A stretch of 64,000 bases of DNA, taken from positions 62,001 to 126,000 of the forward strand of contig PGXB01000001.1 in NCBI GenBank assembly GCA_002838945.1, written 5' to 3'. The stretch comes from a candidate division Zixibacteria bacterium HGW-Zixibacteria-1 (lineage in GTDB: Bacteria; Zixibacteria; MSB-5A5; GN15; PGXB01). Numbering within the stretch: the stretch's first letter is position 1; every line of letters starts with the position of its first letter. A model generated the notes under the pieces. That model had not been told where the DNA came from. It saw only the letters and a list, made by a program, of their open reading frames with translations, and searched no databases. Both the position numbers and the translations under genes were made by a program. Below are positions 27,685 to 38,400 of the stretch, one piece after another.

Positions 27685-28187
27685 GGCGTCCCTCCTTGCA
27701 CGGCGGTTACATTTTTGGCCGATCCGGCGGTCGGCTCGTGAAGCGCCGCGACAGTCATCGGTTCCAGATGAAGCGGCCCCAGTCGGCGAACCTGCTCGGT
27801 CATCTGGTTGATGACCTTCTGGACCTTGTCGCCTTCGGAAGCGGCGATCCATTCCATTCGCAGTCGTTCCGGCTCGATACCCATGGCGGCCATGTATCTC
27901 TTAAGCAGCGTCATTCTTCGCAGCGCCTTGTAATTGCCCTCCTGATAATGGCAGTCACCGGGATGGCAGCCGCCGATCAGGACACCGTCGGCCCCTTCGC
28001 GGAAAGCTTTGACGATAAACTGGGCATCGATCCGTCCCGAGCACATGACGCGAATCACGCGGACATTGGCCGAGTACTGCATCCGGGCGGTGCCGGCCAG
28101 ATCGGCGGCAGTATAGGTACACCAGTTGCAGAAGAAGGCAACAATCCGCGGCTCGAATCCGTTGGTTTTATTTTCAGCATCAGACAT
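27681..28187 (-). CDS. mvhD: MvhD, [2Fe-2S] adaptor between hydrogenase and HdrA
   Basis: 168 residues from ATG 28187, which has AAGGAG nine bases upstream; the longer frame to 28274 lies inside hdrA. All five family cysteines appear: FFCNWCTYTAADLAG, VMCSGRID, and GGCHPGDCHY. It passes electrons from MvhG to the flavin of HdrA. In several methanogens this domain is fused to HdrA; here it is separate. Confidence 0.93.
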   Translation of the reverse strand: MSDAENKTNGFEPRIVAFFCNWCTYTAADLAGTARMQYSANVRVIRVMCSGRIDAQFIVKAFREGADGVLIGGCHPGDCHYQEGNYKALRRMTLLKRYMAAMGIEPERLRMEWIAASEGDKVQKVINQMTEQVRRLGPLHLEPMTVAALHEPTAGSAKNVTAVQGGTP

Positions 28188-30183
28188 AATTGATGACTCC
28201 TTCGATTTCATGGAAAATCTGTTCATCGGTGAAAAGATTCTGCTGCAGGGCGCCTGACGGACAGGCCGCCACACATGTCCCGCAGCCCTTGCACATGGCC
28301 CCGTTCACTTCGGCCGCATGCTTTTCCGCGATGAAATTGATGGCGCTGTACGGGCAGAGATTGATACAGGTATGGCACCCGGAGCAGTGTTCGGCCTGAA
28401 CATAAGCAGTGTTCGGTTCCAGTTGCACGAAGCCTTTATCAACCAGCGCCAGTGCCTCGGCCGCCGCCGCCCCGGCCTGGGCGACACTCTCGGGAATATC
28501 CTTTGGTCCCTGGCAGGCCCCGGCCAGAAAAACACCGTCGGTGAAGGTTGACACGGGAGCCAGTTTGGGATGCCGCTCCAGGAACCAGCCTTCACGACTG
28601 CAACTGATATTGAACATCCGGCGGACATCCTCATGATCAGTCTGCGGCTCAAGACCAACCGAGAGTATGACCATATCGACCGGGATGCGGCGGACCGACC
28701 CGATCAACGTATCCTCGGCCCGGATAACCAGATGCCCTTCTTCCTCGGGGGTCATGGCCCAGTCGGTGACTTCGGCCACCCGGCCGCGGATGAAGTGGAC
28801 ATCTTCCATCAAGAGTTTCTCGTAGAATTCCTCATAACCCTTGCCGGGCGTCCGCATATCAATATAGAAATTGTAAATTTCCGCTCCCGTACGCTCCTTG
28901 ACCAGATGTGCCAGTTTGAGAGAGTACATACAGCACACCTTGGAGCAGTACTTATTGGTTTTATTGTCGCGGCTTCCGACACAATGCACGACCCCGACCG
29001 CCTTGGGTTTCTTGCCATCCCTCATGACAATTTCCCCACCGGTCGGCCCGGCGGCATTGGTCAGCCGTTCCACTTCAAGACTGGAATAGACATTGGGGTA
29101 CTTGCCGTAACCGTAGCGTGAAATGCGCGAGGCGTCGAAAGCCCGGTAGCCGGTGGCCAGGATAATGGCGCCGACATCGATTTCCTTTATTTCGGCTGTC
29201 TGTTCTAAATCAATCGCATTCTTCTGGCAGACTTCGACACACGTTTTCTTGCACTTGCCGGTGCGGAAATGGGCGCAGTCTTCGGGATCAATCACCGCCA
29301 CCAGCGGCGTCGCTTGCGGGAAAGGTACATAGATCGGCTTGCGTTTGCTCAGGCCGACATTGAATTCATCGGGCGTTTTGCCTTTCTTGAAAATGCAGGC
29401 CTCGATGCAGTCGAGGCAGCCGACGCATTGATCCTCGATGACATAGCGCGGTTTGCGTTTTACTTTCACCTTGAAATTGCCCACATATCCTTGCACATTA
29501 TCGATCTCGGAATAGGTCCAGAGAGTGATATTGGGATGCGAACGCACCGCCGACATTTTCGGCGTCAGGATACAGGCGGAGCAGTCGAGAGTCGGGAAAG
29601 TCTTGTCGAACTGGGCCATGTGCCCGCCGATAGTCGGTTCGCGCTCGACCAGGAAGACCTTGCGGCCGGAATCGGCCATGGTGAGAGCGGCATGAATTCC
29701 GGCGATACCGCCTCCGACCACCAGGACATTGGGATTAACCGGCACCCGGCTCTGCTCCAGCGGACGGTGCCAGGCGACCCGCGCGACCGCCGCGGCAATC
29801 AGCGCCTTGGCTTTTTCGGTCGCAGCCGCTTTATCTTTGGTGACCCAGCTCACATGCTCGCGGATATTGGCCATCTGGAACAAGAACGCGTTGGCATTAG
29901 CCGCCACCATGGCCCGCCGGAAAGTCGGTTCATGCATCAGGGGCGAGCACGAGGCAACCACGACGCGGTCGATCTTACCGGAGCGGATATCTTCCTGTAT
30001 CAATTCCTGTCCCGGATCGGAGCACATGAATTTATATTCTTTGGCAATCGTCACATGGGGCAATTTGGCGGCAAATTCGACGGTGCTGTTGATATCGACC
30101 ATATGGGCGATATTGATACCGCAGTGACAGACATACACACCGATTTTCGGTGCGCCATTGGGATTTATATCAACTGTGGACAT
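28180..30183 (-). CDS. hdrA: HdrA, FAD/iron-sulfur electron-bifurcating subunit
   Basis: 667 residues from ATG 30183 behind a strong AGGAGGT. N-terminal cluster segment GVYVCHCGINI; Rossmann FAD fold VLVVGGGIAGIHAALTMADS; LDCSACILTPKM; an inserted ferredoxin motif CVGCLDCIEACIF; VHCVGSRD; and a C-terminal double ferredoxin (CSGCHTCINLCP and CKGCGTCVAACP). This is the family known to split electrons from H2 between a high-potential acceptor at HdrB and low-potential ferredoxin. The bacterial high-potential acceptor is not evident. Confidence 0.94.
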   Translation of the reverse strand: MSTVDINPNGAPKIGVYVCHCGINIAHMVDINSTVEFAAKLPHVTIAKEYKFMCSDPGQELIQEDIRSGKIDRVVVASCSPLMHEPTFRRAMVAANANAFLFQMANIREHVSWVTKDKAAATEKAKALIAAAVARVAWHRPLEQSRVPVNPNVLVVGGGIAGIHAALTMADSGRKVFLVEREPTIGGHMAQFDKTFPTLDCSACILTPKMSAVRSHPNITLWTYSEIDNVQGYVGNFKVKVKRKPRYVIEDQCVGCLDCIEACIFKKGKTPDEFNVGLSKRKPIYVPFPQATPLVAVIDPEDCAHFRTGKCKKTCVEVCQKNAIDLEQTAEIKEIDVGAIILATGYRAFDASRISRYGYGKYPNVYSSLEVERLTNAAGPTGGEIVMRDGKKPKAVGVVHCVGSRDNKTNKYCSKVCCMYSLKLAHLVKERTGAEIYNFYIDMRTPGKGYEEFYEKLLMEDVHFIRGRVAEVTDWAMTPEEEGHLVIRAEDTLIGSVRRIPVDMVILSVGLEPQTDHEDVRRMFNISCSREGWFLERHPKLAPVSTFTDGVFLAGACQGPKDIPESVAQAGAAAAEALALVDKGFVQLEPNTAYVQAEHCSGCHTCINLCPYSAINFIAEKHAAEVNGAMCKGCGTCVAACPSGALQQNLFTDEQIFHEIEGVINYV

Positions 30184-31078
30184 GCTGACCTCCTGCAACT
30201 TCTCGCAATTCATTTGACGGCTGAAGCCGGACAAAGAGACGGTTCATGCCCAGCTTGCGCTGTTCAAGACCGAAGGCAATGCCCATCAACTGGGTGAAAT
30301 AGACAACCGGAATTTCGCCGCCGCCGCCGAATCGTTTTGCTATTTGCGGCTGATAACATTCCAGATTGAACTGGCAGAGCGGGCAGGCAGTGATGATGAC
30401 GTCGCTGCCGCGCTTTTTTGCCTCATTCAGTAAGATGTAGCTCAATCTCAGACCGACATCCTGTATCGTTCCAGTCAATGAACCGCCGCAACATCTGGTC
30501 TTGAGGGGCCAGTCGATGGTTTCGCCGCCCAGAGCCTTGACGATGCGATTCATTGAGGTCGGGTCATGTTGATCGTCGAAATCGGCAAAGGGGCGAACCA
30601 ACTGACAGCCGTAATAGCAGGCGACTTTCAGACCGGCTAGCGGCCGGTTAACCTGTTCGGCGATTCTTTCGGTGCCGATGTCATTGACCAGGACATCAAG
30701 CGGATGCCTGATTTTGGTATGACCATGATATTCCAGCCCGCCGGCGGCCAGGGCGCGCTTGACAGTGTCGTTCAACGTCTTATATTCATTCAGATAGCGC
30801 CTGGCCTTGTTCAGACCGAGATAACAGGCGGCGCAGGGAACAACCATCTCGGCGCTGCCGTTATCGCCGTTCTGCTGTTCGGCCAGGGCGAAATTGCGGG
30901 CACTGAGCGCAAAGGCTTTGAGCTCGCTGACCGACATATAAGCGGTGGCGCCGCAACAATTCCAGTCATCGATTTCCTTCATCGGGATTTTCAGAGCCTC
31001 GAACACGGCCAGCATCGATTCCTCGTATGCCCGGCCGGTACCCTTTAAGGAGCATCCAGGGAAATACATGTAACTCAT
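30170..31078 (-). CDS. hdrB: HdrB, CCG-domain catalytic subunit
   Basis: 302 residues with both CCG cysteine sets complete: C9, C41-C42, C82, C85 and C154, C196-C197, C232, C235. These bind the two non-cubane [4Fe-4S] clusters that reduce disulfides in methanogen heterodisulfide reductase. A bacterium lacks CoM-S-S-CoB, so another disulfide or protein thiol is likely; the co-transcribed DsrC-like protein is a candidate. The start overlaps the hdrC stop as ATGA. Confidence 0.94.
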   Translation of the reverse strand: MSYMYFPGCSLKGTGRAYEESMLAVFEALKIPMKEIDDWNCCGATAYMSVSELKAFALSARNFALAEQQNGDNGSAEMVVPCAACYLGLNKARRYLNEYKTLNDTVKRALAAGGLEYHGHTKIRHPLDVLVNDIGTERIAEQVNRPLAGLKVACYYGCQLVRPFADFDDQHDPTSMNRIVKALGGETIDWPLKTRCCGGSLTGTIQDVGLRLSYILLNEAKKRGSDVIITACPLCQFNLECYQPQIAKRFGGGGEIPVVYFTQLMGIAFGLEQRKLGMNRLFVRLQPSNELREVAGGQHVHS

Positions 31079-31707
31079 AGATTTACCTCCCCAATTGCTT
31101 CCAATTCCTCTTTGCTCTTGACCATATGCTCTTTTTCGAGCATTTTAAGGATGCTTTTCAATTCATCCTTGCGTTTGATCGATTCTTTTTTGAGGCTGAA
31201 GCGGCCGCGTATCAACAACTTCCAGCCCAAACCGGCCTGCTTGAACATCTGAAAGGGATTGGTTTTCAAAAAGAGCCGAAGCAACAGGCGGCCCTCGCTG
31301 CTGCGGCCGTCCCTTTCGACACATTTGAAAAACTCACCGGCCAGAACCGAGATTGGGAAACGTTTGGGATAGACTTTTCCGCGGATGGCCAGCCGCTTGA
31401 CGGCATACATAATATCGGTAAGTTTGATCTCTTTGGGGCATTCGACGGTGCAGGAATAGCATGAAGCACACAGCCAGGTGGTGTAACTGCTGAGCACTTC
31501 ACCTTTGCATCCGGCCCGAATCATGGCGATAATTTGTCGCGGGGTGAAATCCATGTACGGGCTCATCGGGCACATGCCGCTGCACGTCCCGCACTGGATA
31601 CAACTGAAAAGCTTATCCCCGCCGGGAATTGACGCAATTTCGCGGGAGAAACTCGAATCCAGTTCCGCCTCATAACGAATTTTGCGCCACCCTTGCCATT
31701 TTTCCAT
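31075..31707 (-). CDS. hdrC: HdrC, [4Fe-4S] ferredoxin-like subunit
   Basis: 210 residues from ATG 31707 behind AGGAGG. The two cluster motifs are CIQCGTCSGMCP and CASCYSCTVECP. It connects HdrA and HdrB. The frame extends to 31827, but those 40 residues lack a ribosome site. First gene of a ten-gene unit running down to the tandem DsrC gene. Confidence 0.93.
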   Translation of the reverse strand: MEKWQGWRKIRYEAELDSSFSREIASIPGGDKLFSCIQCGTCSGMCPMSPYMDFTPRQIIAMIRAGCKGEVLSSYTTWLCASCYSCTVECPKEIKLTDIMYAVKRLAIRGKVYPKRFPISVLAGEFFKCVERDGRSSEGRLLLRLFLKTNPFQMFKQAGLGWKLLIRGRFSLKKESIKRKDELKSILKMLEKEHMVKSKEELEAIGEVNL

Positions 31708-32037
31708 GACATCCTCCTTGGGGCAATGGTTAATCGGAGGCATCAATTCCTGAACAAACCATCCACTCGGGGACGGCCTGTCAAATGAGGTGGCGCAGCA
31801 AAAGCCGGATTCGGTCAACCCGGACACCGGTTATGAGAACCGGCGCCGGCCCGAGCCGGACGGATCGTCGCTATCCTGTCCTGTACAATTCAGCCGCATA
31901 GATCCGATTCGCCGAATCGGTGTCGCCCAGGGCATAACATGGACACGGCGAATTGTTCGGATACGCGGGCGCTGAGAAGATGGCATATAACCGTATGTTC
32001 TATAAGTATATCCGACCATTGCAAACCGTCGATAGAA
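31708..32037 (-). other. Long, hairpin-rich leader of the Hdr-Mvh operon
   Basis: About 330 nt separate the operator from hdrC. Two perfect stems are seen: CCGATTC-GCC-GAATCGG (31904-31920) and CCGGTT-ATGAG-AACCGG (31827-31843), in a GC-rich stretch unlike the AT-rich sequence upstream. No T tract follows, so they are not simple terminators. A minus-strand frame at 31831-32241 has no family features. Confidence 0.4.
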
Positions 32038-32053
32038 TGTGAAATTATTCACA
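32038..32053. promoter_or_regulatory. CRP/FNR-superfamily operator, copy 3
   Basis: TGTGAAATTATTCACA is a perfect TGTGA-N6-TCACA palindrome. It begins about 5 nt downstream of the predicted Hdr-Mvh transcription start, nearly the same placement as at the group 3b promoter. Confidence 0.8.
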
Positions 32054-32064
32054 AGCAAACTCAA

Positions 32065-32093
32065 ATAATAAAAATTATTTTGAGTCTTTCCAA
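32065..32093 (-). promoter_or_regulatory. Candidate promoter of the Hdr-Mvh operon
   Basis: On the minus strand: TTGGAA (32093-32088), 17 bp, TATTAT (32070-32065). Transcription would begin near 32058, just before the operator. An alternative is an activated promoter with TATACT at 32010-32005. Confidence 0.55.
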
Positions 32094-32423
32094 CATGTTC
32101 CAACGGTCTTTTTACAATTTGGAGCAGTTTAAGAAATGGTAATAAAAATAATTTCCGTGCCGAACCAATCATGGTTCGACAGGAAAAACCATCTTTACAA
32201 CAGGGCGGTAGGCGACGCTGCTGCGTATTTGACCACCGCATCGGAATCAGTCCTCCCGTTTTTAATCTTTTTGAATATAAACAAGTCGCTCAAGTATGTC
32301 AATCAAATTATGTCCTTTTTTGCCTTTTTTGAGGAATAATAGAGGATTATTTTTGTCTCCAATTATTCAATTCATAAACAGAAAGGCCGATAACGGAATT
32401 GATATATCTTTTTGGGGAAAATA

Positions 32424-35400
32424 ATGCGCACCATCTTGATTTGCATCATTTTAGCGATTTTAACCGCGCTGTCGTCCAATGCCGCCGACTATTATGTTTC
32501 GCCAACCGGCAATGACGGCAATAATGGCCTGACGCCGGCTACGGCCTGGAAATCAATTCAAAACGGCGATTCCCAGGGATTGCTAAACCCCGGCGATATA
32601 ATAAATGTCTTACCTGGCCTTTATTCCGTTACAGGGAATATCACCTTTAATACTTCCGGGACCGCTTCGAACCCAATCGTTTACAGGAAACTTGGCAAAG
32701 CTCCGGCATTGTTCGACGCCGGAGGCAAAGGTCTCATAATATTCCTGCTGGAAGGAGATTATACAGTAATAAAGGGTCTGGAATTGACAGGCTGCGACGA
32801 CAATGCCATTCATATAAAAGGAAACAACTGCACCATCACCGAATGTTACATTCATCACTGCGGCAAGCATGGCATCAGAGTCGAAGGTCGAAATACTCTT
32901 ACTCTGAAAAATATAATTTCATACATGACAGAAGACGGAATAAAGAGTGAGGGGCCGGGTGTGGACTGCCGCCACTGGGGCAATACGATATATGACTGCA
33001 ACACCAATGGGATTGAACTGAAGGAAAAAACCACCCGTTGTTTCAATAACATCGTGGCATCCAATAATGTCGGCATCAGAGGCGCCATCGAGAATATCTG
33101 CGGTTACAACAATGTGTGGGGAAATCCGGGCGGTAATTATATCGGGGCGGCTGACTCGGCCGGCGGCATCTCCAAACTGCCCAAGTTCGTCGACGCCGCT
33201 TCGGGCCGCTATGATCTCCAGGATTTGGCCTTCGAAATAAACGCCGGCCTGGATCTGGGGTATCCTTTTAATCAAACGGCTCCCGAAATAGGGGCAAAGG
33301 AAAAATATAACACTTACTTTGTCGGGCCCGAAGGCAATGATTCCAATGATGGCCGCAGCCTCCCGACAGCGTGGGCCTCGATCGATAATGGTGATTCTCT
33401 CCTGTTCCCCGGTGATACGGTTTATATCTTACCGAGTATCTATCATGATTCGGTCGTGATCAGTGATGACGGCTTGATCGATGACATGATCGTTTATGCG
33501 GGAATCAGGGATTCCTGCCTGATAGATGCCACCGGCTATTTTAGCGCCGTGCGGATTAAAGGCAATTATGTAAGATGGATGGGGATCGATGCGGCGAATG
33601 CCATGACGACCAATCTTCTTCTAAACGGCAGCCGGTGCCGAATTGAAAATAGCCGATTTTACGGCGGTAACGCCCTGAGTGTTCATCTGGAGTCGGGAAG
33701 CAACAATTCGTTTGTCCGATGTATCATTGCGGATAACGCGGCCTCAGGTCTGCTCCTTTCAGTAGCTACCACTGCCACCCGGGTTACCAATTGTACCTTT
33801 TACAATAACGGCCAGTATTCCATTCTTGACCAGGTCGGTGGAAACACCTTTACAAATATCATTTTTGAGGCAAGCGGTACCAGTGCCATCACGGCGCCTT
33901 CTTCATCGGCGGTGACATATTCATTATTCTATAATAATACAAGTAATAATATTGGCGGCATCGTCCTGGGAAGCGGCTGCCTCTTTCAGGATCCTAATCT
34001 AATTGAGCCTGATAACGGCAATTTCCGGCTTGATTATTATTCTCCCGCAATCAACGCCGGCATCAATGTCGGCCTGCCTTTCAGCGGCAGCGCCCCGGAT
34101 ATGGGCGCCTATGAAACAGTGACATTATACAGTATAGCAATCATTCCTGAATATGATTCTCTCTTCGCCGATTCGAAATATCATTTCAATCTACTGGCGG
34201 TTGACAGCCTGGGTAATCCGGCAGACCCCGGTGTGATTAGCTGGTCGCATACTTTTCCATCGGGCTCGATTGATACCTCCGGTCTTTTTACACCGCAATT
34301 AATCGGTTCCGGAGAAATTATAGCCGTTTCAAGCATTAACGGCATCTGCGATACTACCCCGACCATGAATGTGGTTCCCGGAAGCCTGCACGCTCTGGAA
34401 ATTTCCCCGGACCGCGACACCATATCAGCCGACTCGACAAGGCAGTTCACCGCATCGGGAGCCGATCTGAGAAGTAATCCGGTCAATGAATTGGGAAATC
34501 TTTCCTGGAGCGTGATTAATAATATAGGCAGTATCGATGCTTCCGGTTTATTTAATGCCGGCCCGGCCGGTACGGGATTTATCCATGTAGTCAGTGATCT
34601 GGGCGTATCGACTACTTCCGACACAATTATAGTTACCCCCGGTGAAATCGTCGATATCAAAATTATCCCGGACGAAAATACTATTGTCTGGAGCGATTCA
34701 TATCAATACTCCGCGTCCGGTTACGACGGCGATTTGAGTTTCGTAAGGGACCTGACCGATTCGGTGGTGTGGGGCGAATCGGGAGGCGGTACGATATCGG
34801 CCGGCGGTCTTTTTACCGGCTTGAACCTTGGAGATTGGGATATCTTCGCCACATACGAGGGAGCCATCAAGGATACTGCCTCTGTCACCGTCATTTCGAA
34901 TATTTCATTGAGTTATATAAAGATTGAATTGTCGGATGGAACCCCCTTGGGCGATACCATTATGACAACCGATATAGACACGACCAGATTGTACTGCCGC
35001 GGTTATGACAGCGGCGATAATCTGCTTGGCGATCTGGCGGTTCAATGGTCGATCACGGGCGTGGATTCAATCGGGTCGGTTATCCCGGCAACAGGAACAT
35101 CGACAATACTAAGGTTGTCCCGATTGGGCACAGGGAAGATCGCCGCCCAATATTCCCCGGGTCTGGTCGATACCTCCGGCCTGATAACCAGCCAGGCCGG
35201 TCAGCCGGTTAAGATGGTTGTATTACCACATGCCGCGGCCATTTCGGCGGACAGTACGATTCAATTTGAAATTGAAATTTATGACGCCGACGACAATATC
35301 GCCGAATATGGATTAATACCGATATGGCGAGTCCTGGGAAATATCGGCTCCATATCAATTGACGGATTATTTACACCCGTGACGGCCGGGATAGGTTTTA

Positions 35401-38400
35401 TTACCGCTTCGGGCGGTGGATTGGCCGATACCACGGGGCCGGTGATGGTCACGCCCGGAGAACCCGATCATATAGTCGTGGTTCCGGACTCGGTCATTGT
35501 TTCAGCCGATTCGACCAAACAGTTCACGGCTGTTGGTTACGACATCAAGGGCAATTTATGTCCCGCCGGTAATATAATCTGGAGCCTGACTCAGCCGATC
35601 GGTTCGATCGATTCCGATGGATTATTCGACGCCGTGGTCGCTGGCACCTCGAAAGTAACAGCGACCTCCGATCTGGGCCTGGCCGATACCAGCAAATACC
35701 TTGAGGTGATCGCCGGAACCCTGACGCAACTTACGGTATTGCCCGATTCCGTTTCTATCTCCGCCGACAACCAGATTCAGTTCAGTGCATCCGGCCTCGA
35801 CAGCGAAGGAAATAATGCCAATATCGGGAGCCTTGACTGGCAGGTCATCGGCAATATCGGGGAGATTAATTCGCTGGGACTGTTCACGCCGACCGAAATC
35901 GGGTCATGCCGCGTTGCGGCGACAAGCAGTATCGGCGGAATTTCCGATACCAACAAGATAATAATTATATCCGCCGGAGACTTGAGCCAGATCGTGATAA
36001 TGCCCGATTCGGCGCTTCTTAAAATCGGTGACAGTCTTCAATTCACCGCCGCCGGTTATGATGCTCTATATAATCCGGCCGATCCCGGGTCACTGGCGTG
36101 GGGGGTGACGGGCAATATCGGGATAATCGACACCGGCGGATTTTTCCGCGCCACTTCATCAGGAGCCGGGCGCATAACGGCATATAGCAGTACCTATGGC
36201 ATCAGTGATACCAGCGGGACGGTAATTATCGAAGCCCTGAATATGACCACCATACCGCTGGGAAACCGGATGACGTACCCGGGTCAGTCTCATGCACCGA
36301 TACTTGCCTTCCGCATCGATAATTATTTCGGAGATGACAGACAGATTACGGGCATTACCCTGCATGATGTCACCAGAGGTTCGGGAACACCAACCCAAAA
36401 ATTGAGCAATATTGACTCGGTGGCGTTGTATTATGATATCGACAATGATTCCATTTTGACATTATCGGACAGTCTGATAATGTCGGGTCTGTATAACACG
36501 GCCGGTATCACCATGAATTTTCCACCATTGAGCATCAAAGCCGGCACCGGGCGCACCATACTGGTCGGGATCAGGGCCAATCTTTATCCGCACGACGGCG
36601 ATTCTCTTGATATATGCCTTCGCCCCGCGGATGATATCCTGACACCGGACGGCATTACTGTTCAGGGGCCGGATACGGTCAATTCGTATGGATACAACAT
36701 TATCGACGGGATGACATCCAATCAAATATCTTTCATCCCAAGCGGAGTTGTGACGATCAACCCCGGAAACACTATTTACAATGTCCTGACATTTGATCTT
36801 CCCCGCAACGGATATGCAGCCGACACGCTTCAAATAATGAGTATTATCAATCAGGGCACCGCCACCGACTATGATCTTGATTCATTGCTTTTATACAAAG
36901 ATAACGGCGACAATATCTGGGGCGGGGCGGGTTCGGAAATCAGATTGTGCCATCTTACTTTTATCGGGGATCGCTGGATAAGAAGCGGTCTGTCCATCCC
37001 GCTGACACAGCCGACAAACCGCTTTTATATCGGTGCCAGGCTGGAGGACTTCCCGACGAGCGGCTCGACCCTGGCTCTTTGTATTCCCAAAAACGGTCTG
37101 GAAATGGCATCCAATAATGACGGGCCGATCGACGCCATGATGCCGCCATGTGATACTATTGCAATAGAGACATTTGAGGCAATTTCCGTATCGGCCGTCA
37201 ACCTGCCGTCCCGAAACCTCATTCCGGGCGATTCGACCGGGCCCCTCCTGGGTCTTAAATTTGTCAACAGCTATGCCGACACGGTTCAAGTCGATAGTCT
37301 TCACTTTAAATTGTATGCCTATGATACGAACGGAGCCACCCAGGCACAGCTCGACAGCCAAATCGACAGTGTCGCATTATACTTGAATCTTGACGGCCTT
37401 ACTCAAATTATATCGGACTATGATTCGCTTCTTGACGTTGTTGAGATTGTCAACGGGGAAGCATTCTTTCATTTGAACAAACTTGCTATCGCCGACCGCG
37501 GCGGAGTCATTAACCTCACTGTTGCCGCCTGGCTCAATGCCCATAACTGCAAAAACAACAATCGTATCAACTTTGGTATCGATACGGCACCGGAGATTTT
37601 TACCGCCCTGTCGCGTGAAATCTCGGGCGCTTTTCCAGTCAAAAATACGGCTGATTTTATAATCAATACTTTCCAGGCATCGAGTATCGACATCACGCCG
37701 ATCCCGGGAAAAACACTCTTCGCCGGTCAGGTCAATCAGCCAATTTTCAACTTTAGATTGCCGGGCAACGGCTATGCCTCTGATCTGCTCCGGAATATTC
37801 GTTTTCGGGTAAGCGGCAGTTTTGACGGGTCGACTGATCTCCTGAAGATGAAACTATGGTCGGATGCGGCCGACGACGGTTTTGGACTGAACGATGTACT
37901 TCTGGGAGAAATTAAACCGCAGGGAAATGACTGGATCTTATCCGGTCTGTCATATCCTATCCCTTCCGGAGGAGCCGGGCTTATTGTCACGCTGGATGTC
38001 CGCAGCGGCGAATTCAAGGGCGGGACGGTCAGGCTGACACTGCCTGTTGAAGGCGCGGTCTATGCCTCGGGAACCACGGGGCCGGACAACATCGAGGTTT
38101 TCAATCCCGACTATCATCTGATTTTCCCCTCGGATCAGATTATTGCTTTCCCCATTCCCGCGGTGTCATCGACCGTACATCCGGACAGCCGGAAGAACCG
38201 CTTTATGGACCTGGCCCTTTTTAACGGCTATGTCGAGCAGAGCCAATCGCTTCGATCCATCACTCTGACGAACGCATCACTGACGGCACAGGGGGCTTCC
38301 TTCGCCGACAGCGAACTGGGGCAGGTTTCGCTGTACTATGACAGCGACAATAACGGCACCTTCAGCGGCGACTCGCTGCTGACATCGGGACATTTTGCCA

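Noticed and set aside
31831-32241. 136-codon minus-strand frame upstream of hdrC
   Set aside because: Covers the promoter and operator region and has shadow-like composition.
34126-36240. CRISPR or recent tandem DNA repeat
   Set aside because: Units are protein-level Ig-like repeats with diverged DNA and no constant spacer-repeat layout.
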